DNA from: Clostridiaceae bacterium M8S5
GTDB lineage: Bacteria; Bacillota; Clostridia; Tissierellales; MCWD3
DNA length: 64,000 nucleotides
Assembly: GCA_029227815.1 (NCBI GenBank)
Contig: CP118523.1
Span: 2,356,001-2,420,000, forward strand
Direction: 5' to 3'
Positions within the stretch are counted from its first letter, which is position 1. Each line of letters opens with the position of its first letter. Under the pieces are notes generated by a model. That model saw only the letters and a program-made list of their open reading frames with translations. It was not told where the DNA came from and did not search any database. The position numbers and the translations under genes are program-made. Shown in pieces: positions 16,687 to 25,769 of the stretch.

Positions 16687-19101
16687 TTAAACATAAAGTC
16701 TTTCTTTTACATTAAAGGACTGTCCAGTTGAATTATACTTCAAAAACTTATATAAAATATAATTCTCTTTATCATTTTCATGGGTTGATAAAATAATTTG
16801 CTTATTTGAAAAATCATTACGTAGAACCTCTATAAGCGACGCTATATTAATATCATCCATAGTTTGTACTGGATCATCCACTAGAATAAAACCAATGTCA
16901 TCCTCTGATTTCCTTATATACTGCTTATTCATAGAAAATAGGAATGCTAAAACAAATCCTGATAGCTGACCCGAGCTAAATGTATTAAGAATATCATGCT
17001 TAGCATCACCATTAGATACAAAACGCATTTCATCCTTGCTTATGAATACACCTAGACCGTTTTGATAATCTTGTAGTATCTTACCAGTGTAAATTAATAA
17101 AGGAACTCTCAACTTTTTGAGTATTTGGTTTTTATACTCATCTATCGAGCCTTGATAGATATTTTTTAATTCCTCTATTTTACTACGAGCAGATTCGATT
17201 TTCTTTAATTTAATCATATCTTTTTTTATGTCTGCCTTTATTGAATTAATATCATTATTATTCAACATAGCCTTTTGATATTTAAGATAATTAATCTTTT
17301 GTTCATACTCATTAGTAACAATTTTAGTTTGCTCAATTGCCAATATATCTTTGAACTTATTATGAATACTCTCAAAATTGTATTTTTGCATATCATTATC
17401 AAAGTTTAGATTAGCATAACCTTTGATGTTTTCCTGTAAAATACGTTGAACTTCAGCCTTCTTCTCTTCAGTTTCTAGCTTAATCCATGTATCAGTTTTA
17501 CTAATGTAAGAATAGACATCTTCAACAGCTTTTAATCTTTTTTCATCCTCAACAAACTTCTCATATTTAACTGAAAGCGTATTTAAATCTTTAATCCTTT
17601 TATCATCAATATCTTTAAGTGTCAATGAAATTGCATCAAAATCTTTTTTCATCTTGCTAATTAATTGCTTAAGTAAGTTTTGCTTCTTTTGTGATTCCTG
17701 ACTTTTTTCTCTTGATAAAATTTCAGTTAACCTATTGTAGGCTAATTCCAATTCTTCAATACTATTATATGGATGATTACAGTATGGACAATTTGAAGAT
17801 TTTTCATCATACCTCTTTTTTGTTTGATTTAACTTTGATCTTGCATCACTTAGGTCATTTAATATTTTTTGCTTACTGGATAATGTCTGATTTATTTTTT
17901 TAATTGAAGTGATAAGTTCGGTAATTTCCTCTATATCTACAGTAATTAAATCCTCACTTATTTCCTTCAATCTACTTAAATCTTTTTTCTTGTAGCTATC
18001 AACATCTAATTGCTTTCTAAAAAATCCTGCGTGATTATAGATTTTTACTGTCCTGTTCCACCGTTCTATTAGATTTTTAATCTTTACCTTGTCTACAGCA
18101 TCTCGTTCAATAAATTGATGGTATTCAGTGATATCACCCATTATAATCTTATTATTAATAAATCCATTAATCCTCTGATTATGTAAATACTTTTTATAAT
18201 CGTTAGCATTAATTGCATAGTTATGTAATGCTTTTATTTCAGTAATTGCTTTATCTATATCTACGATCATTTTGCCATCTTTACTGCAATTTTCTTTATC
18301 CCAATCTACTGGCTCAATTTCATCAGGGTAACTTAATAACTGATCATATTTTACATTTTGTGACTCAAGGTTATTTCCCTTTATTTTCAATTTGAGATTG
18401 CTTATTTTTGTATCAATAGAACTCTTTATAGAAACAATTTCATCATTAATAATAACCCCTGTCTTCTTTTTATTTCTCCCTATAATTTTTTTCTCTATAT
18501 AATCAATATCATTATCAACATTCTTAGTATTTAATAATATGTTCATACTATCTTTACGTTCAGCAATAGAATTCTTTAAAAAGTGTACTGATTCCGCTTG
18601 TGAAACGTAATAGTAAACATTGAAATGTTCTGGTGAAAATCTTAAACTATTAAATTGCTTTATACTTGGTTTCCATTCCACAGGGCTACTCAAAAATGTC
18701 CTAATCTCCTCATCGGAATCTAAAATCCCATCTACAATGCTATATTTTATAGACTCTTCAAAATTTAATCTTTTAACCTTATGGTTTATAATAGCTACTA
18801 AAGATAGATGGCTATTATTCTCATCAGCTAGGGTCAAAACTAAAATTCCATCTTTATCAGCTTCATTTATTAATATATTTTTTTTCAAATTCGCATTTCC
18901 ACGCTCTATTGTTGTTTGTAATCTAGTAATTTTCTTGGTAAAAATTAATTCTATAGCATCAAAAAAAGTGGTTTTACCAAATCCATTTGGGCCTGATAAA
19001 ATTGTAGGATTTCTGTCTGCATAAAAACTAAACTTGTAAAATTTTTTACTGTCAAAGCATTTAAAATTCTTAACCCTTAAATCTCTAATTACGTAAGGCA
19101 T
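16687..19101 (-). CDS. SMC/Rad50-like ABC ATPase of an ABC-three-component defence system
   Basis: The 804-residue P-loop protein has Walker A GPNGFGKTT (residues 37-45) at the N-terminus, long coiled-coil arms and a CPYC hook near residue 438. The second half of the ATPase is C-terminal: FSSGQLSG signature and FILVDDPVQTMDD Walker B/D-loop. It is the third gene of an overlapping trio with a small middle component and a nuclease-like protein. That architecture matches the ABC-three-component conflict systems. It probably senses or loads on invading DNA and licenses the effector. The defence role is inferred from the family. Confidence 0.75.
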   Translation of the reverse strand: MPYVIRDLRVKNFKCFDSKKFYKFSFYADRNPTILSGPNGFGKTTFFDAIELIFTKKITRLQTTIERGNANLKKNILINEADKDGILVLTLADENNSHLSLVAIINHKVKRLNFEESIKYSIVDGILDSDEEIRTFLSSPVEWKPSIKQFNSLRFSPEHFNVYYYVSQAESVHFLKNSIAERKDSMNILLNTKNVDNDIDYIEKKIIGRNKKKTGVIINDEIVSIKSSIDTKISNLKLKIKGNNLESQNVKYDQLLSYPDEIEPVDWDKENCSKDGKMIVDIDKAITEIKALHNYAINANDYKKYLHNQRINGFINNKIIMGDITEYHQFIERDAVDKVKIKNLIERWNRTVKIYNHAGFFRKQLDVDSYKKKDLSRLKEISEDLITVDIEEITELITSIKKINQTLSSKQKILNDLSDARSKLNQTKKRYDEKSSNCPYCNHPYNSIEELELAYNRLTEILSREKSQESQKKQNLLKQLISKMKKDFDAISLTLKDIDDKRIKDLNTLSVKYEKFVEDEKRLKAVEDVYSYISKTDTWIKLETEEKKAEVQRILQENIKGYANLNFDNDMQKYNFESIHNKFKDILAIEQTKIVTNEYEQKINYLKYQKAMLNNNDINSIKADIKKDMIKLKKIESARSKIEELKNIYQGSIDEYKNQILKKLRVPLLIYTGKILQDYQNGLGVFISKDEMRFVSNGDAKHDILNTFSSGQLSGFVLAFLFSMNKQYIRKSEDDIGFILVDDPVQTMDDINIASLIEVLRNDFSNKQIILSTHENDKENYILYKFLKYNSTGQSFNVKERLYV

Positions 19102-19898
19102 TATTTATCACCTCCAAGCAAGCTATTTAACTCTTCATCTAAAGACTCATCTTCAATTACAATATCCCTTTCTAGTTCAATCAAATGTTCTATATTACAT
19201 GTTTTAGTTTGTATTGCTGTATGATATTCTTGTAACTTCCCATCAATTTTCTGCAAAATATCGTTTTCAATTGCTAACGGTACTGGATCTGCCTTAAATT
19301 TATACTGTAAAAAAGGAATTTTAGAAAATAATCGAATCACAAATTCATATTCACTTCCAATATTTTTCGCTTCTAATAACTTATAATATTCATCTTCATT
19401 ATTAGCAATGTCGCTTAATATGTCGTTAATTGTTCTTTCATCATAATTATCTATTGTATACTTTAAGCTCTTTGCTTGAGACTCCGTATAGGGAATAACG
19501 TAGCGTTTAAAATAATTTGGGGATTCTTCAATAGCGAATACCATATTTCTATATTGACTCATTTTCTTCATATCACTTAATTGAATGAGATAAATAGCAG
19601 AGGTATTTTTATCAATCTGACTTGCTTCTTTATTATTGGCAAACGAATTTTGAATTCTAATTTTTAAAGATTCAGTTTGTGAAGTTTTTGATCGTGAATA
19701 GAGCTCTTCCAATCTCGCAATTACATTTTTCATAGAAGTTTCATCATCTTCAAACTTTCTACAATCGATATCATTAACTATAAAATAACTTGCTATATTT
19801 TTGTCTTTATGCTTATAAAAACTTATTCCCGAAGGCAATTCCATTTCTTGCTCTACATATGAATATTGATTTAAAATTGCATCTAATATCATTTTCAC
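19101..19898 (-). CDS. ABC-three-component system middle component
   Basis: The 265-residue protein has no obvious enzymatic motif. It has an N-terminal alpha/beta region (SYVEQEMELPSGISFY, SYFIVNDIDC) typical of the MC1-like middle components. A helical part containing the conserved AIEESPNYFKRYVIPYT follows, then an acidic tail. Its stop overlaps the ATPase start and its own start overlaps the upstream gene, so all three are coupled. It would bridge the ATPase and the effector. The family call is from context and remembered motifs. Confidence 0.65.
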   Translation of the reverse strand: MKMILDAILNQYSYVEQEMELPSGISFYKHKDKNIASYFIVNDIDCRKFEDDETSMKNVIARLEELYSRSKTSQTESLKIRIQNSFANNKEASQIDKNTSAIYLIQLSDMKKMSQYRNMVFAIEESPNYFKRYVIPYTESQAKSLKYTIDNYDERTINDILSDIANNEDEYYKLLEAKNIGSEYEFVIRLFSKIPFLQYKFKADPVPLAIENDILQKIDGKLQEYHTAIQTKTCNIEHLIELERDIVIEDESLDEELNSLLGGDK

Positions 19899-21439
19899 TT
19901 ATTCAGCTCCTCCTTTGCAATACTCCGATTAATTAGTCTCATTATTTTAGGTTTACTATAGTTCTTTTTCAATTTATCTATAGAATCGCTGGTTATATTC
20001 TTTAATTCTTCATATTGATTCTCATCAATTACCGTGGTATTAATGCTATCGTAAATAAAGTTTTCTTTATCTAGTTGATCTGTAATTAAAACATCACTTT
20101 CATATATCAAAAGTTTATCCGTACTAGCTGATAGCTGTTCCTTAACTAACTGTTCTTGAAGTTCTTCAACATCTCCGCTTGAATCGAGGGTTAACCTATA
20201 GAATACCCCTTCCTTTTGAGCTTGAATAAGATTATTCTCTTCTAAAGATAAAAGTTCGATTTCTTTTAAAAGGTTAACAAATAATCTATTGATGACACCA
20301 TCAGCAGGTAAATTATGCGGTTTTCCTCTCTCTGGCTCTTTAAGGATGAGCCTATATAAAAAGCTATGTAAATCATCTTCTTTGATACTTGAAATTGCTT
20401 GTATTTGTTTATATAAATTGCAGGCATTATTTTCACAACAATCATCACACAAATCTACCGTACAAGGATTTGAACTCCTTTTAGGAAATTGCATGTACAT
20501 ATTTTGTATATTATTCCATAGTAAAAAATATTGATATTCAATAGAATTTGCATTTGAATGATAATCTTCTGTTATTATTTCATATATCGAAGAAAAATAT
20601 ATTTGACTGCCTTTTTTTGTACTTTTTTCATTAATAAAATCATTTTCTATAACATTTTTTAACTCAAGCAATATTTGACCATAAATAAATTTCAGATAAT
20701 CATCGTCAACAAACATATACCACTCAGGTTTTTGATTACGTAATATTTCCCTGATTATCTTGTATGATGACTCCTTGACTTCTTTAGAATCATTAAAACT
20801 TGGAATATATTTTTCCAATAATTCATCATCATTTTTTAAATTATTATCTATAATTAACTTTTGCTTATAGTCATTAAGCTCATCCTTTATATTACTCAGC
20901 TTTTGCTCTACTATCTCTTTATTTTTTTGACCATTGCATACAAAATATATAATGTCATACAGACTACCTTTTTTTGCATTATGAACTATCTTATTTAACA
21001 TGATGAAATTTTTTTCATCATCTTCCTTAACTTCACCCTTAGCCTTTACTTCTTTATCTAAGTCAGCAAGCAACTTATCTATATGTTCTAAGGTTCGTTC
21101 AACAAAATCTGTCGGTATAGATTTATTAGGAAGCACATGATAATATCCTTTTTCTACATCGTATTGTAGTAAAGAAATCACAAATGAAAACTTGTCAAAT
21201 TTACCATCTCGATCTAACTGAAAAGCTCCTCTTTTTACTTGATGAAGTGAAAGATATTTGTTTTGATTCTTAATAGAAAAATCTTCTGCTCCTTCAACTT
21301 CTAAAATCATATTATCGATTTCATTTGAATCAGATAAGACTAATTCCTTAATATTTTGTAGTGTAATTAAGAGAGCAACATGTCCTTGATACTCATAACC
21401 TTGCCAAGAATAGATTGCACTGAATGGGGAAACTAACAT
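19895..21439 (-). CDS. ABC-three-component system nuclease-like effector
   Basis: The N-terminal domain begins with SWQGYEYQGHVALL, then LEVEGAEDFSI (Asp56) and LHQVK (Gln70-x-Lys72). This is the E-D-QxK arrangement of a PD-(D/E)xK restriction-like nuclease. A helical middle region follows. The C-terminal domain has a Cys cluster (CTVDLCDDCCENNAC) and DGVINRLF, as in ABC-3C C-terminal domains. The ATG at 21439 has AAGGTG in front; the first in-frame GTG lies inside that site. As first gene of the trio it is likely the DNA-cutting effector, inferred from the motifs. Confidence 0.7.
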   Translation of the reverse strand: MLVSPFSAIYSWQGYEYQGHVALLITLQNIKELVLSDSNEIDNMILEVEGAEDFSIKNQNKYLSLHQVKRGAFQLDRDGKFDKFSFVISLLQYDVEKGYYHVLPNKSIPTDFVERTLEHIDKLLADLDKEVKAKGEVKEDDEKNFIMLNKIVHNAKKGSLYDIIYFVCNGQKNKEIVEQKLSNIKDELNDYKQKLIIDNNLKNDDELLEKYIPSFNDSKEVKESSYKIIREILRNQKPEWYMFVDDDYLKFIYGQILLELKNVIENDFINEKSTKKGSQIYFSSIYEIITEDYHSNANSIEYQYFLLWNNIQNMYMQFPKRSSNPCTVDLCDDCCENNACNLYKQIQAISSIKEDDLHSFLYRLILKEPERGKPHNLPADGVINRLFVNLLKEIELLSLEENNLIQAQKEGVFYRLTLDSSGDVEELQEQLVKEQLSASTDKLLIYESDVLITDQLDKENFIYDSINTTVIDENQYEELKNITSDSIDKLKKNYSKPKIMRLINRSIAKEELNK

Positions 21440-21580
21440 TGAAATCACCTTCCTCTATAATATAATTCTAATTATTTACCTTATAAAAGCTACTAATGTT
21501 AATCTTCTATTAATGTTAACTCCCCATTAAACATATTCTCTTAATATTATAGATTGATTACATAGTAAAACCCAATAACA

Positions 21581-22009
21581 TTATAAGTAAATCTTTAATA
21601 GAAAGCTTATCAACACATACCCTATCCCGAGATAAGGAACTATAGCAAATTTACCATTATATTCCGCAACTTTATATCTAAAGTATAACATATTTGTCAA
21701 TATTACGAAAGATAATCCAATAATACTACCAAATAAACCACCATAAAAACCCATAAAAAACGAGCAAGCAGCAACAAATTTAATATCTCCACCTCCCATT
21801 GATCCTTCTTTATATAGTGCCACCACCAAAAACGGTAATGGCACTAATATTAATCCTATAATTGATGGAATCCAGTCTATTTTAATCAGTGCTAGTATCA
21901 TAATCATTACATGAACTTTATCTGGAATTATCCTAGTCTTTATATCACAGTAACTTGCATATATAATCACTATTAAAAACAATATATTCTTAACAATTAA
22001 TATGCTCAT
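21581..22009 (-). CDS. A24-family prepilin peptidase
   Basis: This short 142-residue membrane aspartyl protease has both catalytic signatures: YCDIKTRIIPD (first Asp) and GGGDIKF (GxGD, second Asp), with about five or six helices. It lacks the N-terminal methylase domain of PilD, like FppA/TadV of Tad systems. It would cleave the leaders of the TadE-like and DUF4320 proteins encoded at 3466-4373. It follows the VirB-like genes and precedes the defence operon. Confidence 0.85.
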   Translation of the reverse strand: MSILIVKNILFLIVIIYASYCDIKTRIIPDKVHVMIMILALIKIDWIPSIIGLILVPLPFLVVALYKEGSMGGGDIKFVAACSFFMGFYGGLFGSIIGLSFVILTNMLYFRYKVAEYNGKFAIVPYLGIGYVLISFLLKIYL

Positions 22010-22011
22010 AT

Positions 22012-22332
22012 CTATATCTCCATTTCAAATACTAGTTGGTCTTCCATCTGCTCTGCTGTTTCTGTTATTGTACTTTTTAAATCATCTAGCATTGAACAGT
22101 CATTCTCTAGCCATTCTGTATATATAGATGATAAAGGACACTCTAGTTTATCTAATACCTCGAATGTCCTCTTATCTATTTCTTCATTTTCTATTATCAT
22201 GACTAATTCTTGTTTTACTGTTATCTCGTATGCTCTGTCTATTATTCCTTCTGGATGTAGTTGCGATATCTCCTGTAATCTTGTTTCTAACTCTTCTTTC
22301 ATCTTTTCACATACTCTTTCTTTTAGCTCCAT
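22012..22332 (-). CDS. DUF3848-like small protein
   Basis: This 106-residue acidic helical protein contains the motif LDKLECPLSSIYTEWLENDCS. It resembles DUF3848 proteins of conjugative elements, a remembered family match. The first in-frame codon is a GTG inside the ribosome binding site GAGGTG, so the ATG at 22332 is preferred. It lies 2 bases from the prepilin peptidase gene, within one operon. Function is unknown. Confidence 0.6.
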   Translation of the reverse strand: MELKERVCEKMKEELETRLQEISQLHPEGIIDRAYEITVKQELVMIIENEEIDKRTFEVLDKLECPLSSIYTEWLENDCSMLDDLKSTITETAEQMEDQLVFEMEI

Positions 22333-22337
22333 TTTTA

Positions 22338-22604
22338 TCACCTCAATATATACTTGTTTGATAACCTTCCTCCATCTTCTGTATACCTACTATGAATTAA
22401 AATATATTTGCTTCTCTCTAACCTTCGTAGATTTCTTCTCACTGTTGTTTTGTGTATCCCTAATATCTTACCTATCTTCTTTTGCGATATAGTTATTACT
22501 CCATCTTTATCTGCTAATTCATTTAATAACATGTATATCATCTTTCCTGATATTGTTGTCTTTATCTTGCCTGCTACTTTGAATTCATCTATTTTATCTC
22601 CCAT
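22338..22604 (-). CDS. Winged helix-turn-helix DNA-binding protein
   Basis: The 88-residue protein has a compact winged-helix core: GKMIYMLLNELAD, ITISQKKIGKILGIHKTTV (recognition helix) and a RSKYILIHSRYTEDG wing. This is the pattern of replication-initiator or transfer-gene regulators of mobile elements. It overlaps the VirB3-like gene by 11 bases and the next gene starts close by, so it is part of the transfer operon and may autoregulate it. Confidence 0.65.
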   Translation of the reverse strand: MGDKIDEFKVAGKIKTTISGKMIYMLLNELADKDGVITISQKKIGKILGIHKTTVRRNLRRLERSKYILIHSRYTEDGGRLSNKYILR

Positions 22605-22923
22605 CTTTTCTCCTCTCTAATCCATAGACATAGTTATACTTCTTTTGTCTGAATTGATATTTTAGTATAAATCCCATCTGATCTACTACTGAGATATTTG
22701 TGTTATCTTTTGTTAGCATTAGTACACTTCCTGCTACTGCTATTAGTATAAATACTATTGTTGTTACTGTATTTTGGGTAAATAAAAATAGCAGTGCATC
22801 TATTACTCCTGCTATCAATGTTATTAATATTGTTTTTAGTAGTTCTTCTTTTGCAAATCCATTAAATATCTCTTTTCTTAGTTTTAATCCCTGCGGGATA
22901 TATAGTGGTTTTTCTCTCGCCAT
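22594..22923 (-). CDS. VirB3/PrgI-like conjugation membrane protein
   Basis: The 109-residue protein has two adjacent transmembrane helices (about 33-75) flanked by a basic N-terminus with IPQGLKLRKEIFNGF and a positively charged C-terminus (YQFRQKKYNYVYGLERR). This is the layout of VirB3/PrgI (DUF5592-type) proteins of Gram-positive type IV secretion. A VirB4 ATPase normally follows, but a helix-turn-helix gene follows here. AGAGGTG precedes the ATG. Confidence 0.65.
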   Translation of the reverse strand: MAREKPLYIPQGLKLRKEIFNGFAKEELLKTILITLIAGVIDALLFLFTQNTVTTIVFILIAVAGSVLMLTKDNTNISVVDQMGFILKYQFRQKKYNYVYGLERRKDGR

Positions 22924-22933
22924 TTTATCACCT

Positions 22934-23143
22934 CTAGGTATAATATATTGTAACTAAGTCTTTAACTAGATAACAACACTCTGCTAGGATATAAAAGATT
23001 ATCTCGTTTCTTATCCTCTTCTTATATACTTTTTCATTTTCTTCATCTGTCCCCATCATTATAAAGCAATATACTACTCTAAATACTGTACCACTCCTTA
23101 TTAATATTAGTAGGACATTTGATAGTTCTTTTAATATATCCAT
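22934..23143 (-). CDS. Small conjugation-operon membrane protein
   Basis: This 69-residue protein has two short hydrophobic segments separated by a charged KVYKKRIRNE stretch, and several Cys and Tyr near the end. It sits 9 bases after the VirB6-like gene and 10 bases before the VirB3-like gene on the same strand, preceded by TAGGTG. It is a typical small subunit of a mating channel, but no family is recognised. Confidence 0.55.
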   Translation of the reverse strand: MDILKELSNVLLILIRSGTVFRVVYCFIMMGTDEENEKVYKKRIRNEIIFYILAECCYLVKDLVTIYYT

Positions 23144-23151
23144 ACTATCAC

Positions 23152-23991
23152 CTACTTTTTAAAGAATGTTTTGCTCATCTGATATATTCTTGCTGAGGAA
23201 TATATTTTGTTACTTAGTCCTCCACCTTGTCCTCCTGATATTATTAAGAACTCTTGTAGGAACTTTGGTGTCTTTATTGCTAATACCATACTTGCTACTC
23301 CCCAAAATACGTGTGCATTTAACATTAGTCCTACTCCTAGTTTTGCTAGTGTTATCTGTACTAATACTGCTAGTGTACTTTGAAAGAATTTTTGTATGTA
23401 GCTTTTAAATACGTTACTATCTGCTCTATCCATTAATCCTACACATGCTAATGGTAAACCTATTCTTAGTATCATTATCTCTAATCCCCTTGTTAGGAAC
23501 TGTATATATAGTACAAAGAAACAGATAAAGAATATTAGCGATATTATTCCTGTGAATAATCCTGCTGAAGCTATTCCTGCTATTACTGTTTCAAATGATA
23601 TGGGCATCCCCTTTGATATTAATAATATTAGCTTGTTTGACATATCTTCTATTATTCTTGCTAGCCATCCATACATTGATTGAAAACAAATGGCTATCGC
23701 CAGTGCTTTTAAGAATCCTATAAATAGAGTTGATGGTTCATCCGAGGAATCTCCATCATGCCAAAGGATATATTTATTGAATCCATTTTTAAGAAATTTC
23801 AATATTATGAGTGATACCCCAAATCCAAAGAATATATCAAATATTGGCTCTATTGCATTTGTCCCTAACAGTGTATCCATGTATCTTTCTGAATAAAGTA
23901 CCATTGGTACTAATCCTTCTAAAAGGGTATCTACGTAAGCTAGACACCCTGATAATATTGCTGATATTAGGATCATTATTACTGTTGCCAA
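23152..23991 (-). CDS. VirB6/TrbL-like conjugal transfer channel protein
   Basis: The 279-residue protein has about six transmembrane helices and no signal peptide. It ends in a glycine patch (SGGQGGGLSNKIYSS) typical of the DUF6102/TrbL-type VirB6 proteins of Firmicute conjugative elements. It probably forms the inner-membrane channel. Neighbours are VirB2-like pilin genes upstream and a VirB3-like gene downstream, in canonical order. Confidence 0.75.
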   Translation of the reverse strand: MATVIMILISAILSGCLAYVDTLLEGLVPMVLYSERYMDTLLGTNAIEPIFDIFFGFGVSLIILKFLKNGFNKYILWHDGDSSDEPSTLFIGFLKALAIAICFQSMYGWLARIIEDMSNKLILLISKGMPISFETVIAGIASAGLFTGIISLIFFICFFVLYIQFLTRGLEIMILRIGLPLACVGLMDRADSNVFKSYIQKFFQSTLAVLVQITLAKLGVGLMLNAHVFWGVASMVLAIKTPKFLQEFLIISGGQGGGLSNKIYSSARIYQMSKTFFKK

Positions 23992-24033
23992 GATAAAACC
24001 TCCTTAGTACTATATCTTGCAGTTCTATATTTT

Positions 24034-24252
24034 TTAGCCATTATAGCTAAACATATTAATTATTCGTTGTTTAAGTTGAGGTAACACTGTATTTTCTAGT
24101 AATGCATATAATCCTGCTAATATTAATGCTCCAAGTACTACACTGATAAGTACTGTTATTGCTGTATTTAATGCTCCTTCTCCTCTTTTATCTGTTAATG
24201 CTATCTTAGTCTTTATATACATCCTTATTGCTCGTTCTTGCAATTTTCTCAT
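24034..24252 (-). CDS. DUF6133-like small membrane protein (pilin-like)
   Basis: The 72-residue protein has a basic N-terminus containing DKRGEGALN, then one long Val/Leu/Ala-rich helix and a short C-terminal tail ending FSYNG. This matches the small DUF6133 proteins that accompany TrbL/VirB6 in clostridial transfer regions, as remembered. The Gly-Glu before the helix also resembles a prepilin cleavage site, so it could be a major pilin substrate of the A24 peptidase. That last point is inference. Confidence 0.6.
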   Translation of the reverse strand: MRKLQERAIRMYIKTKIALTDKRGEGALNTAITVLISVVLGALILAGLYALLENTVLPQLKQRIINMFSYNG

Positions 24253-24315
24253 CTTCTTTTCTCTCCTTTAATTTTGTATTCATATCTTTAAAACTATTAA
24301 TCTATTGCTTTTAAA

Positions 24316-24651
24316 CTATTTATAGTAACCTACAATAAGGTTAATAATTGCACTTCCTAAAACTGCTCCAATTACTGAAACAATAGCTGTTATTATTCGA
24401 TTGTTCCAACGTTTTTGATCCTGTTCATCTGCTCCACTTCTTCTTATAAAGAAATAGATTACTAATAACCCACCTACTATTGGTGCTAGTATCATAAGCC
24501 ATATTGTCGCATCATTTATCATATTTTCTGTTCCTGTTGCTATCTTACTTTTCCCTATTGCTCCACCTGTTGCTAATACTTCTTGTGCATTAAAAAACAA
24601 CATCTGTATTATTACAAATGCTGTTACTAATCGGGATTTGATTTTAGTCAT
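24316..24651 (-). CDS. VirB2-like pilin/conjugation membrane protein
   Basis: The 111-residue protein starts at the ATG that overlaps the VirD4 stop; longer frames run inside virD4. It has an N-terminal signal-like helix (about 10-30, ending VLAT), then two transmembrane helices separated by a polar loop (RRSGADEQDQKRWNNR). This is the TrbC/VirB2 architecture. It lies directly between VirD4 and VirB6-like genes as expected for a pilin. Confidence 0.65.
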   Translation of the reverse strand: MTKIKSRLVTAFVIIQMLFFNAQEVLATGGAIGKSKIATGTENMINDATIWLMILAPIVGGLLVIYFFIRRSGADEQDQKRWNNRIITAIVSVIGAVLGSAIINLIVGYYK

Positions 24652-25769
24652 TATTGATTTCCTCCCATCTGCATATATTTTATTTCTTCTTTTTTCTTTG
24701 ATGCTAACACTTTTGATGTACTCATCTGCTCTTTGTGAAATTCCCACACGTTCCAAAGGTCTATTTCATTTACACTTTCTCTTTCTTTTCTTTGGCTTTC
24801 TCTAAATTGTCTTATCTTACGGTTATGTTCTCTACTTCCTAATCCAAATAGTTTATTAAAACTCCATTTTGATAAATCAGGTATCTTCATCATTGCAGGA
24901 TGTGTACGTGATGTTATCAATGCATATGGTCTACTTATTAATTTAACTTCATCTGTTGTTAGTAATGCTCTATGTGTTAGGTTCGTTGAATGTGATGTTG
25001 ATGGTGTGGTATATTTGCCATGTGAACTACTTAATGAATAGGTTGATACTGTGTAATTACCTAGTTTTTTTGATATCTCCTCTAATGTACCTAAGTCATC
25101 TGCTTGTAGGTAAATCCAAGTCTCACAGTTACTCTTTATTGTCTTTGCTACTTCTTTGTTATAGGTTTCATCTAATTGTCCAAAGTCTTGTATGAACAAT
25201 GAGAATCTTATTCCTCTTCCACCTCCTACTGTTAGTTTGTTAGCAAAGTCAGGTATTTTAGTGAAGTTGCTAAATTCATCAAGAATAAAATTCACTCTAT
25301 TTTCTAGCCTACCACCTCTATCATCTGCTACTTTTACAAGTGACATATAGCATTGGTTTACAAATAAACTAGCCAGACTGTAATAGGTACGTTTTTCATC
25401 TGGTAAGATTATAAATAATGCTGTTTTCCTCTTGCTTATATCTCTTGGATTAAAGTCACTTTCACTTGTCATTGACCATATAAGTGGATTTGTAAATAGT
25501 CTTAGATTGGTTAATGCTGAGGTAAAAAAGCTACCTCTAGTTTTTGACGGTGCTACCTCTGATATAGATAGTAACCCCCTTGCAGGGTGTGAACTTGGAA
25601 TTGTTTTTAGATAATTTTCTAATGGCATTTTACCGTTGACTGTTTTACACATCTCTGAAATGAAGTAATATACATTACTCATGTTTTGATATTTTCTATC
25701 CGGTTCTTTACGGTTATCGTATACTACTGACATTATAGCTGCTGCTATAATACTCGCTTCGCCGTTCGA
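24651..25769 (-). pseudogene. VirD4/TraG coupling protein, part downstream of an in-frame TAG
   Basis: This is the in-frame continuation of the coupling protein after the amber codon at 25770-25772. It reads SNGEASIIAAAIMSVV, FNPRDISKRKTALFIILPDEKRTYY, NRVNFILDEFSNFTKIPDFANKLTVGGGRG and FSLFIQDFGQLDETY, the conserved C-terminal half of TraG/VirD4 (Walker B ILDEF and the QxxxQL motif). Read through, the gene is 24651-26762, 703 codons. No ribosome binding site restarts it. A restart at an internal ATG near 25733 would lack the Walker A half. Confidence 0.7.
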
